26,063 bases of DNA, taken from Lacicoccus halitifaciens (GTDB taxonomy: Bacteria; Bacillota; Bacilli; Staphylococcales; Salinicoccaceae). Of the stretch, positions 1 through 7,761 are shown piece by piece. The DNA lies in NCBI RefSeq assembly GCF_040544485.1, contig NZ_JBDZDV010000011.1:1-26063 (forward strand), in the 5' to 3' direction. Under the pieces are notes generated by a model. The model was not told where the DNA came from. It saw nothing but the letters and a program-made list of their open reading frames with translations, and did not search any database. Each line of letters starts with the position of its first letter. Within the stretch, counting starts at the first letter, position 1. The position numbers were made by a program, and so were the translations under genes.

Positions 1-175
1 GTTTGGAGTTCAATGTTGCGGATTGAGGCCATGATTTCGCAACTCTCTGGCGGTTTGGAGTTCAATGTTGCGGATTGAGGCCATGATTTCGCAACCCTCT
101 GTCGGTTTGGAGTTCAATGTTGCGGATTGAGGCCATGATTTCGCAACCTCCTGTTGGTTTCGGGAGCAACGTTGC
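1..175. repeat. 52-bp tandem repeat array (3 units plus a decayed fourth)
   Basis: Three nearly identical units begin at 1, 53 and 105 with an exact 52-bp period. A fourth, at 157, keeps only its first part (GTTT, then CAA.GTTGC) and decays into unique sequence. Each unit contains GTTGCG and CGCAAC 17 nt apart, which can form a hairpin, and the heptamer TGATTTC just before the right arm (32-38, 84-90, 136-142). Differences between units cluster in the CTCTGGCG-like linker. The array starts at the window edge, so its true length is unknown. There is no unique spacer between units, so it is not a CRISPR. No gene is supported in 1-277. Confidence 0.93.
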
Positions 176-216
176 AGCCCGACCGGCCCACGGGTCTTTA
201 TTCCATATGAAAATGA

Positions 217-243
217 TTGACCCTCTGCTGCGGGTGGTATACA
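217..243 (+). promoter_or_regulatory. candidate extended -10 promoter for the stress-protein gene
   Basis: TATACA at 238-243 is preceded by TG at 235-236 (TGgTATACA, extended -10 type). A weak TTGACC lies at 217-222 at a short 15-nt spacing. Transcription would begin near 250, leaving the ribosome binding site at 265-271 in the leader. Confidence 0.45.
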
Positions 244-277
244 TAAGATGAATACATCAACTCAAGAGGTGAAATAT

Positions 278-697
278 ATGGAACAGGAAAAAGCGATAGA
301 ACGCATCACTGAAATATTGAATGACTCTAAAATCGGCATATTATCGACCGCAAAGGACAATGTCCCGAATGCGCGTTACATGTGGTTCTACAATGACGGC
401 ATCACATTGTATGCCAAGACGAATGATGAATCACCGAAATTCGAGGAGATAGAGGAGAACCCGCAGGGGTTCGTACTGCTCGGCTTCCATGATGAAAAGA
501 ATCATGCGTTCGTGGAATATTACGGGGAGATTGAGGTCATCAGGGACCAGGAGACGATCGACTGGCTGTGGGAGGATGACGACAAGACGTTCTTCGACAA
601 TCAGGAGAACCCTCATCTGGTGGCCCTGAAGATCAATCCGAGCGCCATCAAAATCATGAATGATGATGAGTTCCAGGATGTACAGCTTTCTCTTTAA
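278..697 (+). CDS. pyridoxamine 5'-phosphate oxidase-fold protein (general stress protein 26-like)
   Basis: The 139-aa product resembles the small flavin-binding split-barrel proteins grouped with general stress protein 26 and pyridoxamine 5'-phosphate oxidases. The pattern is an N-terminal helix, then a strand with GILSTAKDNVPNARYMWF (the usual 'G.L.T....P..R.M.F' opening), a stretch around LYAKTNDESPKFEEIEENP, and a hydrophobic strand FVLLGFHDE. Family members bind FMN, F420 or haem; the cofactor cannot be assigned here. An upstream in-frame ATG exists at 248, but the ATG at 278 has the ribosome binding site AGAGGTG (265-271) at a good distance, so 278 was chosen. The gene stands alone, with its own promoter and terminator. 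Confidence 0.85.
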   Translation: MEQEKAIERITEILNDSKIGILSTAKDNVPNARYMWFYNDGITLYAKTNDESPKFEEIEENPQGFVLLGFHDEKNHAFVEYYGEIEVIRDQETIDWLWEDDDKTFFDNQENPHLVALKINPSAIKIMNDDEFQDVQLSL

Positions 698-712
698 AGA
701 AGATTTTTGAAG

Positions 713-738
713 GCGGGGCCCTTCCCCGCTTTCTTTTT
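713..738 (+). terminator. intrinsic terminator of the stress-protein gene
   Basis: GCGGGG (713-718) pairs with CCCCGC (724-729) over a 5-nt loop, followed by a T-rich run at 730-738. Confidence 0.85.
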
Positions 739-829
739 TGTATCCATAACCGGGCAGGTTTTAAATTAACCGGCAGATTTTCGGGTAAAGGGAACTATAA
801 ACATCTTTTAGAGATAAGGAGAGATTTAG

Positions 830-1321
830 ATGCTTGCTTTTGTCTGGGCTGAAGATGAGAATAAACTGATCGGTAAAGGTGACGAACTGCCTTGGAGACT
901 TCCGGCGGACGTGGCCTTCTTCAAGAAGGTGACGATGCAGGGAGATATCGTGACGGGCAGGAAGACGTATGAGACGATCCCGAGACGGCCTTTGCCGGGA
1001 CGTGAGAACATCGTGCTCACGACCCAGAAAGATTACGAGGCGCCGGGGGCGACAGTTGTCCACTCCAAAGAAGAGATACTGGAGCTGGAAAAGAAGAATG
1101 ATAAGGGTCTGTATATCATCGGCGGCGAGTCTTTATTCAGAATGTTCGAGGACGAAGTGGATGAGCTTTACAGGACCGTGATCCACGATACTTTCGAAGG
1201 TGACACGTACTTCCCGAAGGACTTTAATTACGAGCCTTTTGAACTGGTCGAATCCGAAGAAGGCCCGGTGGACGAGAAGAACCGTTATCCGCACACGTAC
1301 GAACTGTGGAAAAGGAAGTAA
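830..1321 (+). CDS. folA: dihydrofolate reductase
   Basis: The 163-aa product is a typical chromosomal DHFR, which reduces dihydrofolate to tetrahydrofolate with NADPH in the cytosol. Family landmarks are in order: the Met20-type loop around IGKGDELPW, the P21-W22 pair, the catalytic acid D27 in LPADVAFF, the cofactor segment VTGRKTYETI, the RPLPGRENIVLT block and the second nucleotide loop YIIGGESLF near residues 95-103. The start ATG at 830 follows AAGGAGAG (817-824). Thymidylate synthase, a common partner, is not adjacent; the gene is monocistronic between two terminators. Confidence 0.96.
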   Translation: MLAFVWAEDENKLIGKGDELPWRLPADVAFFKKVTMQGDIVTGRKTYETIPRRPLPGRENIVLTTQKDYEAPGATVVHSKEEILELEKKNDKGLYIIGGESLFRMFEDEVDELYRTVIHDTFEGDTYFPKDFNYEPFELVESEEGPVDEKNRYPHTYELWKRK

Positions 1322-1324
1322 ACG

Positions 1325-1360
1325 AAAATCCGCACACCGTTTTTGGTGTGCGGATTTTTT
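1325..1360. terminator. bidirectional terminator between folA and the marR gene
   Basis: The stem ATCCGCACACC (1328-1338) / GGTGTGCGGAT (1345-1355) has a 6-nt loop. It has T's after it on the plus strand and A's before it, so it can serve both convergent genes. Confidence 0.93.
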
Positions 1361-1378
1361 GGATGGTGCCGGGTCGTA

Positions 1379-1837
1379 TCACTGCCGGCTTTTCGTGATC
1401 ATATCTTCAAGGGAAGTCTCGAGCATCTCTAAGACCTGCTTGACGGCTTTGTAATCTTCAATATTCACATCGTCGGCAACGCAGTCGGCGATTGCTTCCG
1501 ATATCGCATGGCGCTCCTTCTCCGCCATTTCCGTAAGATGGACAGCCAGCTGCCTCCTGTCGGATGCGAGCCTCTCCCGCCTCACCCAGCCGGTGTCTTC
1601 AAGGCGTCTGAGCAGGGGTGTGAGCGTATTGCTGCCCAGACTCAGCTTCTCGCCGATCGAGTGCAGTGTCTGGGGTTCTTCACTCTCCCAAAGTATGGAC
1701 AGCACGAGGTACTGGGTGAATGTGAGGTTATATTTGGACAGCGCACTTTCATAAAATTTAGCAAACAGGCGGCTGAGATTATATGCCGAAAAGCAGAGCT
1801 GGTCTGCAATTTTAATACTTTCAGCTGGTATCATCAT
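1379..1837 (-). CDS. MarR-family transcriptional regulator of the OhrR/MgrA thiol-sensor type
   Basis: The 152-aa winged-helix regulator resembles OhrR, SarZ and MgrA. The N-terminus ADQLCFSAYNLSRLF places a cysteine at residue 15, the position of the peroxide-sensing Cys of Bacillus OhrR. Tyr29 is also kept, but the position of OhrR Tyr40 is Phe. A second cysteine at residue 119 lies about as far from C15 as the two cysteines of the Xanthomonas-type two-Cys OhrR. The DNA-binding part spans about residues 55-100 (SIGEKLSLGSNTLTPLLRRLE, then DRRQL in the wing). The start ATG follows AGGAGG at 1847-1852. The gene is divergent from fni-crtN-crtM-crtP; no ohr gene is nearby. I infer that it controls the pigment operon, itself, or both. 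Confidence 0.9.
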   Translation of the reverse strand: MMIPAESIKIADQLCFSAYNLSRLFAKFYESALSKYNLTFTQYLVLSILWESEEPQTLHSIGEKLSLGSNTLTPLLRRLEDTGWVRRERLASDRRQLAVHLTEMAEKERHAISEAIADCVADDVNIEDYKAVKQVLEMLETSLEDMITKSRQ

Positions 1838-1865
1838 TAAATCCTCCTAATTCAGTCTTGTACGA

Positions 1866-1893
1866 TTGACTTTGGGGTAAAGGTCTTTATAAT
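1866..1893 (+). promoter_or_regulatory. sigma-A promoter of the crt operon
   Basis: TTGACT (1866-1871), a 16-nt spacer and a perfect TATAAT (1888-1893). Transcription would begin near 1900, giving a leader of about 120 nt before fni. Confidence 0.8.
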
Positions 1894-1917
1894 TAAAAGC
1901 AATAAAGTCTGTTGGAA

Positions 1918-1937
1918 ATATAAGGTATATCTTATAT
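1918..1937. promoter_or_regulatory. candidate operator, palindrome in the marR-crt intergenic region
   Basis: ATATAAG (1918-1924) and CTTATAT (1931-1937) are perfect inverted repeats around GTATAT. Eighteen of 20 positions are palindromic, the size expected for a MarR dimer site. It lies 18-38 nt downstream of the predicted crt transcription start and about 80 bp upstream of the regulator's start codon. Binding is inferred, not shown. Confidence 0.55.
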
Positions 1938-2022
1938 ACATCTATTTTAATTCATTAGCCGGCTCACTACTAGTTTATGGTACCGGCATGACCGATAAAT
2001 TTTTGCAGTGGAGGCGTCCCTT

Positions 2023-3087
2023 ATGAATAAAGAAATCCATCAGCGCAGTCAAAGGAAAAATGAACATGTGAAACATGCGATGCATCAGGAATCCACCGAG
2101 GTTGTATCGGATTTCGATTTGATCACCCTGCTGCATCACTCCCTCCCCGGCCTGAACGTGGATGAGGTCGATCTTTCCACCACGATGGCAGGCTTCGATG
2201 TTCCGGTTCCCCTGTATATCAATGCAATGACGGGAGGCAGCGAGTGGACAAAGTCGATCAACGAAAAACTCGCTTCCGTCGCTGCAGCAGCAGATATTCC
2301 GATGGCAGTGGGCTCCATGCATGCGGCAATCAGACACGCAGAACTCGCCGGGACTTACCGGGTGGTCAGGGAAGCGAATCCCGACGGGCTCCTCTTCGCA
2401 AATGTCGGTGCGGATGTTTCCCTGGAAGGTGCGCAGCAGGCGGTTGAAATAATCCGGGCCGATGCACTGCAGATCCATCTCAACGCCCCCCAGGAACTGA
2501 TCATGCCCGAAGGGGACAGGGATTTCAAAAGCTGGCGGCAGAATATTGAACGCATCCTCAAACACGTGGATGTGCCGGTCATCGTCAAAGAAGTCGGCTT
2601 CGGGATGAGCCGGGCAAGTCTTCAGACGCTGAAGGACCTCGGCGTCAGGCATGTCGATATCAGCGGCAAAGGCGGCACGAACTTTGCAAGGATAGAGAAT
2701 GCGCGGAGGAAAAGCCAGGATATGGCATATCTCGGTGACTGGGGGATTTCCACGGTACGTGCCCTCCTTGAATCCCAGAGTCTGCAGTCCGACATGTCAG
2801 TGATGGCAAGCGGCGGCATCCTCACACCACTGGACGCAATGAAGTGCCTCGCACTTGGTGCCCGGTCCGTGGGCATGTCACGGACACTTTTGAAATCTGT
2901 GGAAGAGGAAGGGATCGAGGCAACAATTGAACATGTAAAGGATTTCCATGATCAGATGAAAAGGATTGCTGTGATGATCAATGCACGGACGGTTGGGGAC
3001 GTGAGGAAAAGTCCCATTGTACTCGACCCGGAACTGTTGTCATGGATGACGCAGCGGCAGCTTGTTTTGAATGAGAGGGAGATTTGA
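2023..3087 (+). CDS. fni: type 2 isopentenyl-diphosphate delta-isomerase
   Basis: The 354-aa product is the FMN- and NADPH-dependent isomerase that interconverts isopentenyl and dimethylallyl diphosphate and so sets the precursor balance for carotenoids. Family features are the N-terminal RKNEHV segment, PLYINAMTGGS, a central QIHLNAPQELIMPEGDRDF block, VIVKEVGFGMS, the phosphate-binding DISGKGGTNFARIEN and, near the C-terminus, ASGGILTPLDAMKCLALGA. A GTG at 2008 is in frame, but TGGAGG at 2009-2014 is well placed for the ATG at 2023, which was chosen. Its stop codon overlaps the crtN start by one base, so the two are translationally coupled. It is the first gene of the crt operon. Confidence 0.96.
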   Translation: MNKEIHQRSQRKNEHVKHAMHQESTEVVSDFDLITLLHHSLPGLNVDEVDLSTTMAGFDVPVPLYINAMTGGSEWTKSINEKLASVAAAADIPMAVGSMHAAIRHAELAGTYRVVREANPDGLLFANVGADVSLEGAQQAVEIIRADALQIHLNAPQELIMPEGDRDFKSWRQNIERILKHVDVPVIVKEVGFGMSRASLQTLKDLGVRHVDISGKGGTNFARIENARRKSQDMAYLGDWGISTVRALLESQSLQSDMSVMASGGILTPLDAMKCLALGARSVGMSRTLLKSVEEEGIEATIEHVKDFHDQMKRIAVMINARTVGDVRKSPIVLDPELLSWMTQRQLVLNEREI

Positions 3088-4583
3088 TGAAAAAGACAGT
3101 CACAGTGATTGGTGCCGGTGTCGCGGGACTCGCAAGCGCGATCCGTCTGCAGAACAAAGGATATGATGTCACGATCCTGGAAAAAGATAAACTGCCCGGC
3201 GGCAAGATGAACAGGATTGAAATGGACGGCTACAAGTTCGATCTCGGTCCGACGATCGTCATGATGCCTGAACTTTACAGGGAAGTCTTTGAAGAGGCGG
3301 GAAGGGATCCGGACGACTACATACCGATGGAGCGCCTCGATCCGATGTACAGCAGCTATTTTGATGAAGGCAAAGTGCATTATGAAGTCTCCAATGACCT
3401 CGTCAAAAACATCGAGATGTTCGAGTCGATCAGCAGTGAGGATGCGGAAGGCTTCCTGAAGTATATCAGTGATTTATACCACCGCTTCAATATTGCCAAA
3501 GACCACTTCCTTCAGCGGCCTTTCAGGGAGTCGAAGGATTTCTACAATCCATCCGTCATCAGGCAGGGATTGAAGCTCAAGACGCTGAATAATGCTGAAG
3601 ATCTGCTTAAAAAATATATAAAAGATAAGCGGATGCGCCAGATGATCAGCTTCCAGACACTCTACATCGGCATCTCCCCCGCGAAAGGGCCTTCGCTGTA
3701 CACGATCATCCCGATGATCGAGTTCCTGTACGGCATCTGGTTCATCAAAGGCGGGATGCACACCATGGCTTCAGGGATGGAGCGGCTGTTCCTCGAGCTC
3801 GGCGGCAAAATCGAATACGGGACGGAGGTCGAGCAGATCGTCATAGAGGATGGCAAAGCCACAGGCGTCCTCCTCGAGGACGGTGTGAGGCCTTCAGACC
3901 TTGTGATGTGCAACGCAGACTTCCCATATGCGATGAAGAACCTGGTCAAGGAACCGGACTACAAAGGCAAGTACACGAATAAAAAAATTGATGCAATGGA
4001 TTATTCGTGTTCGTGTTTTGTGTTGTACCTCGGTATGGATAAGAAATATCCGGAACTCGACAACCTCCATAATTTCGTTTTCTCCGAAGACCTGGATACG
4101 AACATAGAACAGATCTTCAATGGCGAGATCATCGAAGACCCGTCCCTGTACATGTATATGGCTTCCAAAAAGGATCCGTCGATGGCGCCTGAAGGGAAAG
4201 ACGGCATCTATGTGCTCATGCCGATTTCGGATTTGAAGACGATGAAATATGAATGGACGGATGAAGTCGCAGCGATGTACCGGAAGAAGATGATCGATAA
4301 GCTGAAGCATCTGCCGGGACTTGCCAATATTGAAGAAGAGATCGTCACCGAGACGATGACGACACCGCTTGATTTTGAGAGACGGTTCAATGCATACAAC
4401 GGGGCGACCTTCGGGCTCAGGCCGACGCTGACCCAAAGTGTGCATCTGAGGCCTCAGAGCAAGGCGACACACTGCGATAACCTCTACTTCACAGGCAGCA
4501 GCACCCATCCGGGCGCCGGGGTGCCGATCGTATTACTGTCCTCGAAGATCGCAGTCGGCGAATTGTTGAAAGACGAAAGCTGA
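3087..4583 (+). CDS. crtN: 4,4'-diapophytoene (dehydrosqualene) desaturase CrtN
   Basis: The 498-aa FAD-dependent desaturase removes hydrogens stepwise from the C30 product of CrtM to give yellow 4,4'-diaponeurosporene. The dinucleotide-binding motif GAGVAG lies at residues 9-14. The sequence is close to staphylococcal CrtN throughout: FDLGPTIVMMPELY, FQTLYIGISPAKGPSLYTI, MIEFLYGIWFIKGGM, and the C-terminal flavin motif STHPGAGVPIVLLSSKIA. The ATG at 3087 overlaps the fni stop as TGATG, and GAGGGAG lies just upstream; a TTG one codon earlier is less likely. It differs clearly from the second desaturase-like gene of the operon, which matches CrtP, so the two are not interchangeable copies. Confidence 0.95.
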   Translation: MKKTVTVIGAGVAGLASAIRLQNKGYDVTILEKDKLPGGKMNRIEMDGYKFDLGPTIVMMPELYREVFEEAGRDPDDYIPMERLDPMYSSYFDEGKVHYEVSNDLVKNIEMFESISSEDAEGFLKYISDLYHRFNIAKDHFLQRPFRESKDFYNPSVIRQGLKLKTLNNAEDLLKKYIKDKRMRQMISFQTLYIGISPAKGPSLYTIIPMIEFLYGIWFIKGGMHTMASGMERLFLELGGKIEYGTEVEQIVIEDGKATGVLLEDGVRPSDLVMCNADFPYAMKNLVKEPDYKGKYTNKKIDAMDYSCSCFVLYLGMDKKYPELDNLHNFVFSEDLDTNIEQIFNGEIIEDPSLYMYMASKKDPSMAPEGKDGIYVLMPISDLKTMKYEWTDEVAAMYRKKMIDKLKHLPGLANIEEEIVTETMTTPLDFERRFNAYNGATFGLRPTLTQSVHLRPQSKATHCDNLYFTGSSTHPGAGVPIVLLSSKIAVGELLKDES

Positions 4584-4600
4584 ACATAGGAGCTGAAAAT

Positions 4601-5482
4601 ATGAATAATCCAGAACTCACACTAATCAATGATTACAGGTTTTGTCAGTCTGTCATAAAAAAGTACTCCAAGAGCTTTTACTATGCTTTTTCAACATTGC
4701 CTGATGATGATGCGAGGGCGGTCTATGCAGTCTATGCCTTCTGCCGTATGGCGGATGATGCAATCGATGAAGCCGACAGTGAAGAAGAAGCAATCGCCAA
4801 TCTTGAGGCCCTGAGGAGCGAACTCAACGGATTCTGCATCGGCGATGTACCCGATGCCCCGATGTGGCGGGCGCTGGATGATGTCAGGAACCGGTATGAC
4901 CTGGACCTTGAGATGTTGTATGCCCAGATTGCAGGCCAGGCATCGGATGTCCATTTCAGGCAGCCTGAGGAGCTGGAAGATCTGTTTGAATACAGCCGGA
5001 AAGTGGCCGGCTCCGTCGGGAGGCTGCTCCTGCCCATCCTTTCAGATGATACTTCACAGGAGAGGCAGCTGAACGCCGAAAATCTCGGGGTGGCCATGCA
5101 GCTCACCAATATCTTAAGGGACGTCGGTGAAGATATCGATATACACAAAAGGGTCTATATTCCGAAGTCGGTGCTTGATCAATACGGATATTCACACGAA
5201 GCGCTGAAAAACAGGGAACTGAATGCCGCCTTCATCAGAGTCTGGGAGCATCTGGCTGATGAGGCCGAAGCACTTTATGACGGTTTCCGGGATGAGATCA
5301 TCCATTATAAAAAAGAGGCGCGCGTCCCTCTCCTGCTTTCACTGTCCGTATACCGTGAAATTCTGACAGAAGTGAGGAACAATGGTCATGACTGCTTCAA
5401 AAGGCGCAACTTCGTGTCCATGAAGCGCAAAATGGAAATAAAAAATCAGGTGAACGAGAATTTGAAAAGTCTTGAACGTTGA
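4601..5482 (+). CDS. crtM: 4,4'-diapophytoene (dehydrosqualene) synthase CrtM
   Basis: The 293-aa squalene/phytoene synthase-family enzyme condenses two farnesyl diphosphates head to head, the committed step of C30 carotenoid synthesis. Both metal-diphosphate motifs are present: DDAID at residues 52-56 and DVGED at 174-178, at essentially the same places as in Staphylococcus aureus CrtM. The substrate-pocket segment SKSFYYAFSTLP lies at about residues 23-34. The ATG follows TAGGAG at a normal distance, 17 bp after crtN, and crtP starts 13 bp after its stop. C30 rather than C40 specificity is inferred from its resemblance to CrtM and its neighbours. Confidence 0.95.
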   Translation: MNNPELTLINDYRFCQSVIKKYSKSFYYAFSTLPDDDARAVYAVYAFCRMADDAIDEADSEEEAIANLEALRSELNGFCIGDVPDAPMWRALDDVRNRYDLDLEMLYAQIAGQASDVHFRQPEELEDLFEYSRKVAGSVGRLLLPILSDDTSQERQLNAENLGVAMQLTNILRDVGEDIDIHKRVYIPKSVLDQYGYSHEALKNRELNAAFIRVWEHLADEAEALYDGFRDEIIHYKKEARVPLLLSLSVYREILTEVRNNGHDCFKRRNFVSMKRKMEIKNQVNENLKSLER

Positions 5483-5495
5483 TGGGAGGAAGACT

Positions 5496-6986
5496 ATGTC
5501 CCCTGTAAAGAAAGTCATTGTCATCGGAGGCGGTCTGGGCGGCCTGTCATCGGCGGTCACGCTCAGGCAGCATGGTTTTGATGTCACGCTGTATGAAAAG
5601 AACGGGCATCTCGGCGGCAAACTGAACCGGCATGAACAGGACGGGTTCGGCTTCGACCTCGGCCCTTCCCTCCTCACGATGCCGTACATATTTGAGCGGT
5701 TGTTCGAAAGAAGCGGCAGGAAGATGGCGGATTATGTGGAGATTGAGGAACTTCGCCACCAGTGGAAATCATTTTTCACGGACGGCGAAATCATCAATCT
5801 GTACAGCGATCTGGACAAAATGAAGCGGGAAAATCCGTCCCTTACCAAAAAAGATATGAAAGAATATGAAAAATTCCTGAAGTACGCCCGGGGAATCGAC
5901 CGCGTGACCGTCCCGGGCTATTTCGAAAAAGGTCTGGACGATATAAAGTCCGTCATCAAATTCCACGGGCCCCTCTCTGCGCTCAGGGGCTTCGATTATT
6001 TTTCCACGATGCAGCAGGGCATCGACAAACGCATCAAAAATCCACATATGCGGGATATGCTCGGTTATTTCATCAAATATGTCGGATCGAGCGCCTACAA
6101 CGCCCCGGCTGTGTTGAACATGATGGCACATATGCAGCATGAACAGGGTGTGTGGTACGTAAAAGGCGGCCTGCACCACCTTGCCGAGGGCATTGCACGG
6201 CTGGCTGAAGAGATTGGGGTCGAGATTTGTACGAACCAAGCGGTCAAAACGGCAATCACAAAGCATGGTGCAATTGAGAAACTCATATTTGAAGACGGTT
6301 CGGAAGCGTCAGCGGATTATTATGTATCCAACATGGAAGTCCTCCCGTTCTACAGGCATGTGCTTGATGTCCAGCCCAAAAATATGAAGCAGCTTGAAAA
6401 CAGATTCGAGCCGGCAAGTTCGGGGCTTGTCCTCCATCTCGGGGTGGACAGGGAATATCCACAGCTCAGTCATCATAACTTCTTCTTCTCCACCAATTCA
6501 AGAAGGAATTATAAGGAAGTGTTCGATGACAAAGTGCTGCCGCAGGACCCGACGATCTACCTTGTGAACAGTAATAAGACAGACCCTTCCCAGGCAAGGC
6601 CGGGGCATGAAAACTTGAAGATCCTGCCGCATATTCCGCCGATTCAGGAAAAAGAGTATACGAAGGAAGACTACCTCAAATTCCGCGAACGGGTGCTGGT
6701 CAAGCTTGAGAACATGGGCCTCACTGATTTGAGGCAGTCGATCGTGACTGAATATATGCTGACACCCCACGACATCCAAAACCTTTATCATTCCGATCAC
6801 GGGGCGATATACGGCACTTTATCCGACAGACGGAAGAATAAAGGATTCAAGCATCCCAAAAAGTCGGGGCATATAGATAACCTCTATTTTGCAGGCGGCA
6901 CGGTGAACCCGGGAGGCGGCATGCCGATGGTGACGCTGAGCGGTCAGCAGGTCGGTGCCATGATTGCAGAAAGGGAAAACAGATAA
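5496..6986 (+). CDS. crtP: 4,4'-diaponeurosporene oxygenase CrtP (CrtNb type)
   Basis: The 496-aa desaturase-fold flavoprotein resembles staphylococcal CrtP, which oxidises the terminal methyl group of 4,4'-diaponeurosporene. Recognisable blocks are VIGGGLGGLSSA (flavin site, residues 10-21), FGFDLGPSLLTMPYIFERLFE, IKFHGPLSALRGFDYFSTMQQ, GYFIKYVGSSAYNAPAVL, EPASSGLVLHLGV, SHHNFFF and the C-terminal AGGTVNPGGGMPMVTLSGQQV. The in-frame TTG at 5472 overlaps crtM and has no ribosome site; GGGAGGA at 5484-5490 fits the ATG at 5496. It is the last gene of the operon, followed directly by a terminator. Whether it makes the aldehyde only or goes on to the acid cannot be read from sequence. Confidence 0.94.
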   Translation: MSPVKKVIVIGGGLGGLSSAVTLRQHGFDVTLYEKNGHLGGKLNRHEQDGFGFDLGPSLLTMPYIFERLFERSGRKMADYVEIEELRHQWKSFFTDGEIINLYSDLDKMKRENPSLTKKDMKEYEKFLKYARGIDRVTVPGYFEKGLDDIKSVIKFHGPLSALRGFDYFSTMQQGIDKRIKNPHMRDMLGYFIKYVGSSAYNAPAVLNMMAHMQHEQGVWYVKGGLHHLAEGIARLAEEIGVEICTNQAVKTAITKHGAIEKLIFEDGSEASADYYVSNMEVLPFYRHVLDVQPKNMKQLENRFEPASSGLVLHLGVDREYPQLSHHNFFFSTNSRRNYKEVFDDKVLPQDPTIYLVNSNKTDPSQARPGHENLKILPHIPPIQEKEYTKEDYLKFRERVLVKLENMGLTDLRQSIVTEYMLTPHDIQNLYHSDHGAIYGTLSDRRKNKGFKHPKKSGHIDNLYFAGGTVNPGGGMPMVTLSGQQVGAMIAERENR

Positions 6987-6987
6987 A

Positions 6988-7026
6988 GAGACCCGAAGGA
7001 CCGTCTGCGGTCCCCCGGGTCTTTAT
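6988..7026. terminator. terminator at the end of the crt operon
   Basis: AGACCCG.AGGACCG (from 6989) pairs with CGGTCC..CGGGTCT (to 7022) around a short loop. A T-rich end CTTTATTT follows on the plus strand. It lies between convergent genes and may serve both. Confidence 0.8.
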
Positions 7027-7030
7027 TTCA

Positions 7031-7669
7031 TCAGCTGTCCCATTTGGAATTGATGATGCACGAGCAGAAGTTCGGATTGGAATAATCCGGCTGGAAATGT
7101 TTGATGACATCCTCTTTCATATTGCCAAATGTCGTCTCCGGCTTGTGCTTGATGCCGTTGTAGAATGCTTCGATGATATCATTTTTGAAATTGTTCCTCG
7201 GGAACTTCTGGACGACGGCTTTCCTGATCTCCTCGGAGAACTGTTCGAAGTTGTCCCCCATCACGTCCATGCCGACGCCGTGGAAAAGGAGTGCGACTTC
7301 ACTTTCCTTATGCTCCGCCACACCCGGTGTCGTGTGGAGGGCGATCGCATCCCATACAAGCTGCATCTGGCTTGGCGTGATGTTGTGGGTCTCGAGGAAC
7401 TGCCTTGCAGCATTGGCGCCGTCCACCTCGAAACGTAAATCATCGCTGCTGTACTGCTTCGTCAGGCCGAGGTCGTGGAAAAGTGCACTGATGTATAATA
7501 GTTCATGATCATACTTCACCTGATCCTGATCGCCTTTGACTGCGCCGAAAAGATAGACTCTGTTCGAATGGTTCCAAATCAGTTCGTTTCCGTGCTCGTG
7601 CACGAGATCCTGTGCTTCCGTCACAATTTTACTGTCCGGGACTATGATTTTGTCCAATTCTGTTATCAT
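7031..7669 (-). CDS. HD-domain hydrolase, cyanamide hydratase-like
   Basis: The 212-aa product carries the metal-binding HD signature: His34 in NHSNRVYLFG, the H65-D66 pair in ALFHDLGLT, and His112 in AIALHTTPG. The first motif, HSNRVYLFG, recalls the cyanamide hydratase/DDI2 branch of HD proteins, but the true substrate cannot be fixed and a phosphohydrolase role is possible. The start ATG has AAGGAG about 8 nt upstream. It is divergently arranged with a LysR regulator across a 92-bp region with clear dyads, the usual layout for a LysR target gene. Confidence 0.8.
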   Translation of the reverse strand: MITELDKIIVPDSKIVTEAQDLVHEHGNELIWNHSNRVYLFGAVKGDQDQVKYDHELLYISALFHDLGLTKQYSSDDLRFEVDGANAARQFLETHNITPSQMQLVWDAIALHTTPGVAEHKESEVALLFHGVGMDVMGDNFEQFSEEIRKAVVQKFPRNNFKNDIIEAFYNGIKHKPETTFGNMKEDVIKHFQPDYSNPNFCSCIINSKWDS

Positions 7670-7695
7670 CTTTGTATCAGCTCCTTATATATTAC

Positions 7696-7740
7696 ATACT
7701 ATAAACGTTATGGACAGTATTCAAACTATAGTGCTATAGT
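7696..7740. promoter_or_regulatory. LysR-HD intergenic control region: promoter and dyads
   Basis: A plus-strand promoter for lysR is TGGACA (7711-7716), an 18-nt spacer and TATAGT (7735-7740). A perfect inverted repeat ACTATAG-TG-CTATAGT (7725-7740) covers its -10 region. A second, looser dyad ATACT-N15-AGTAT spans 7696-7720. LysR proteins commonly repress themselves and activate the divergent gene from such sites; function here is inferred. Confidence 0.55.
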
Positions 7741-7761
7741 CTGGGGGAATGGAGAAAGGAC

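Noticed and set aside
1..175. Possible CRISPR array
   Set aside because: Units are 52 bp and directly abutting, with no unique spacers and no cas genes; they are tandem repeats.
62..244. Minus-strand 60-codon frame in the left array
   Set aside because: It lies over repeats and the promoter of the next gene, with no family resemblance or ribosome site.
758..801. Sigma-B promoter for folA (GTTTTA ... GGGTAA)
   Set aside because: The spacing is 19 nt, too long, and the alternative -35 at 765 is poor; no convincing folA promoter was found.
3087..6986. crtN and crtP as a recent duplication of one desaturase
   Set aside because: Each matches its own staphylococcal counterpart along its length, so they are old, distinct paralogues.
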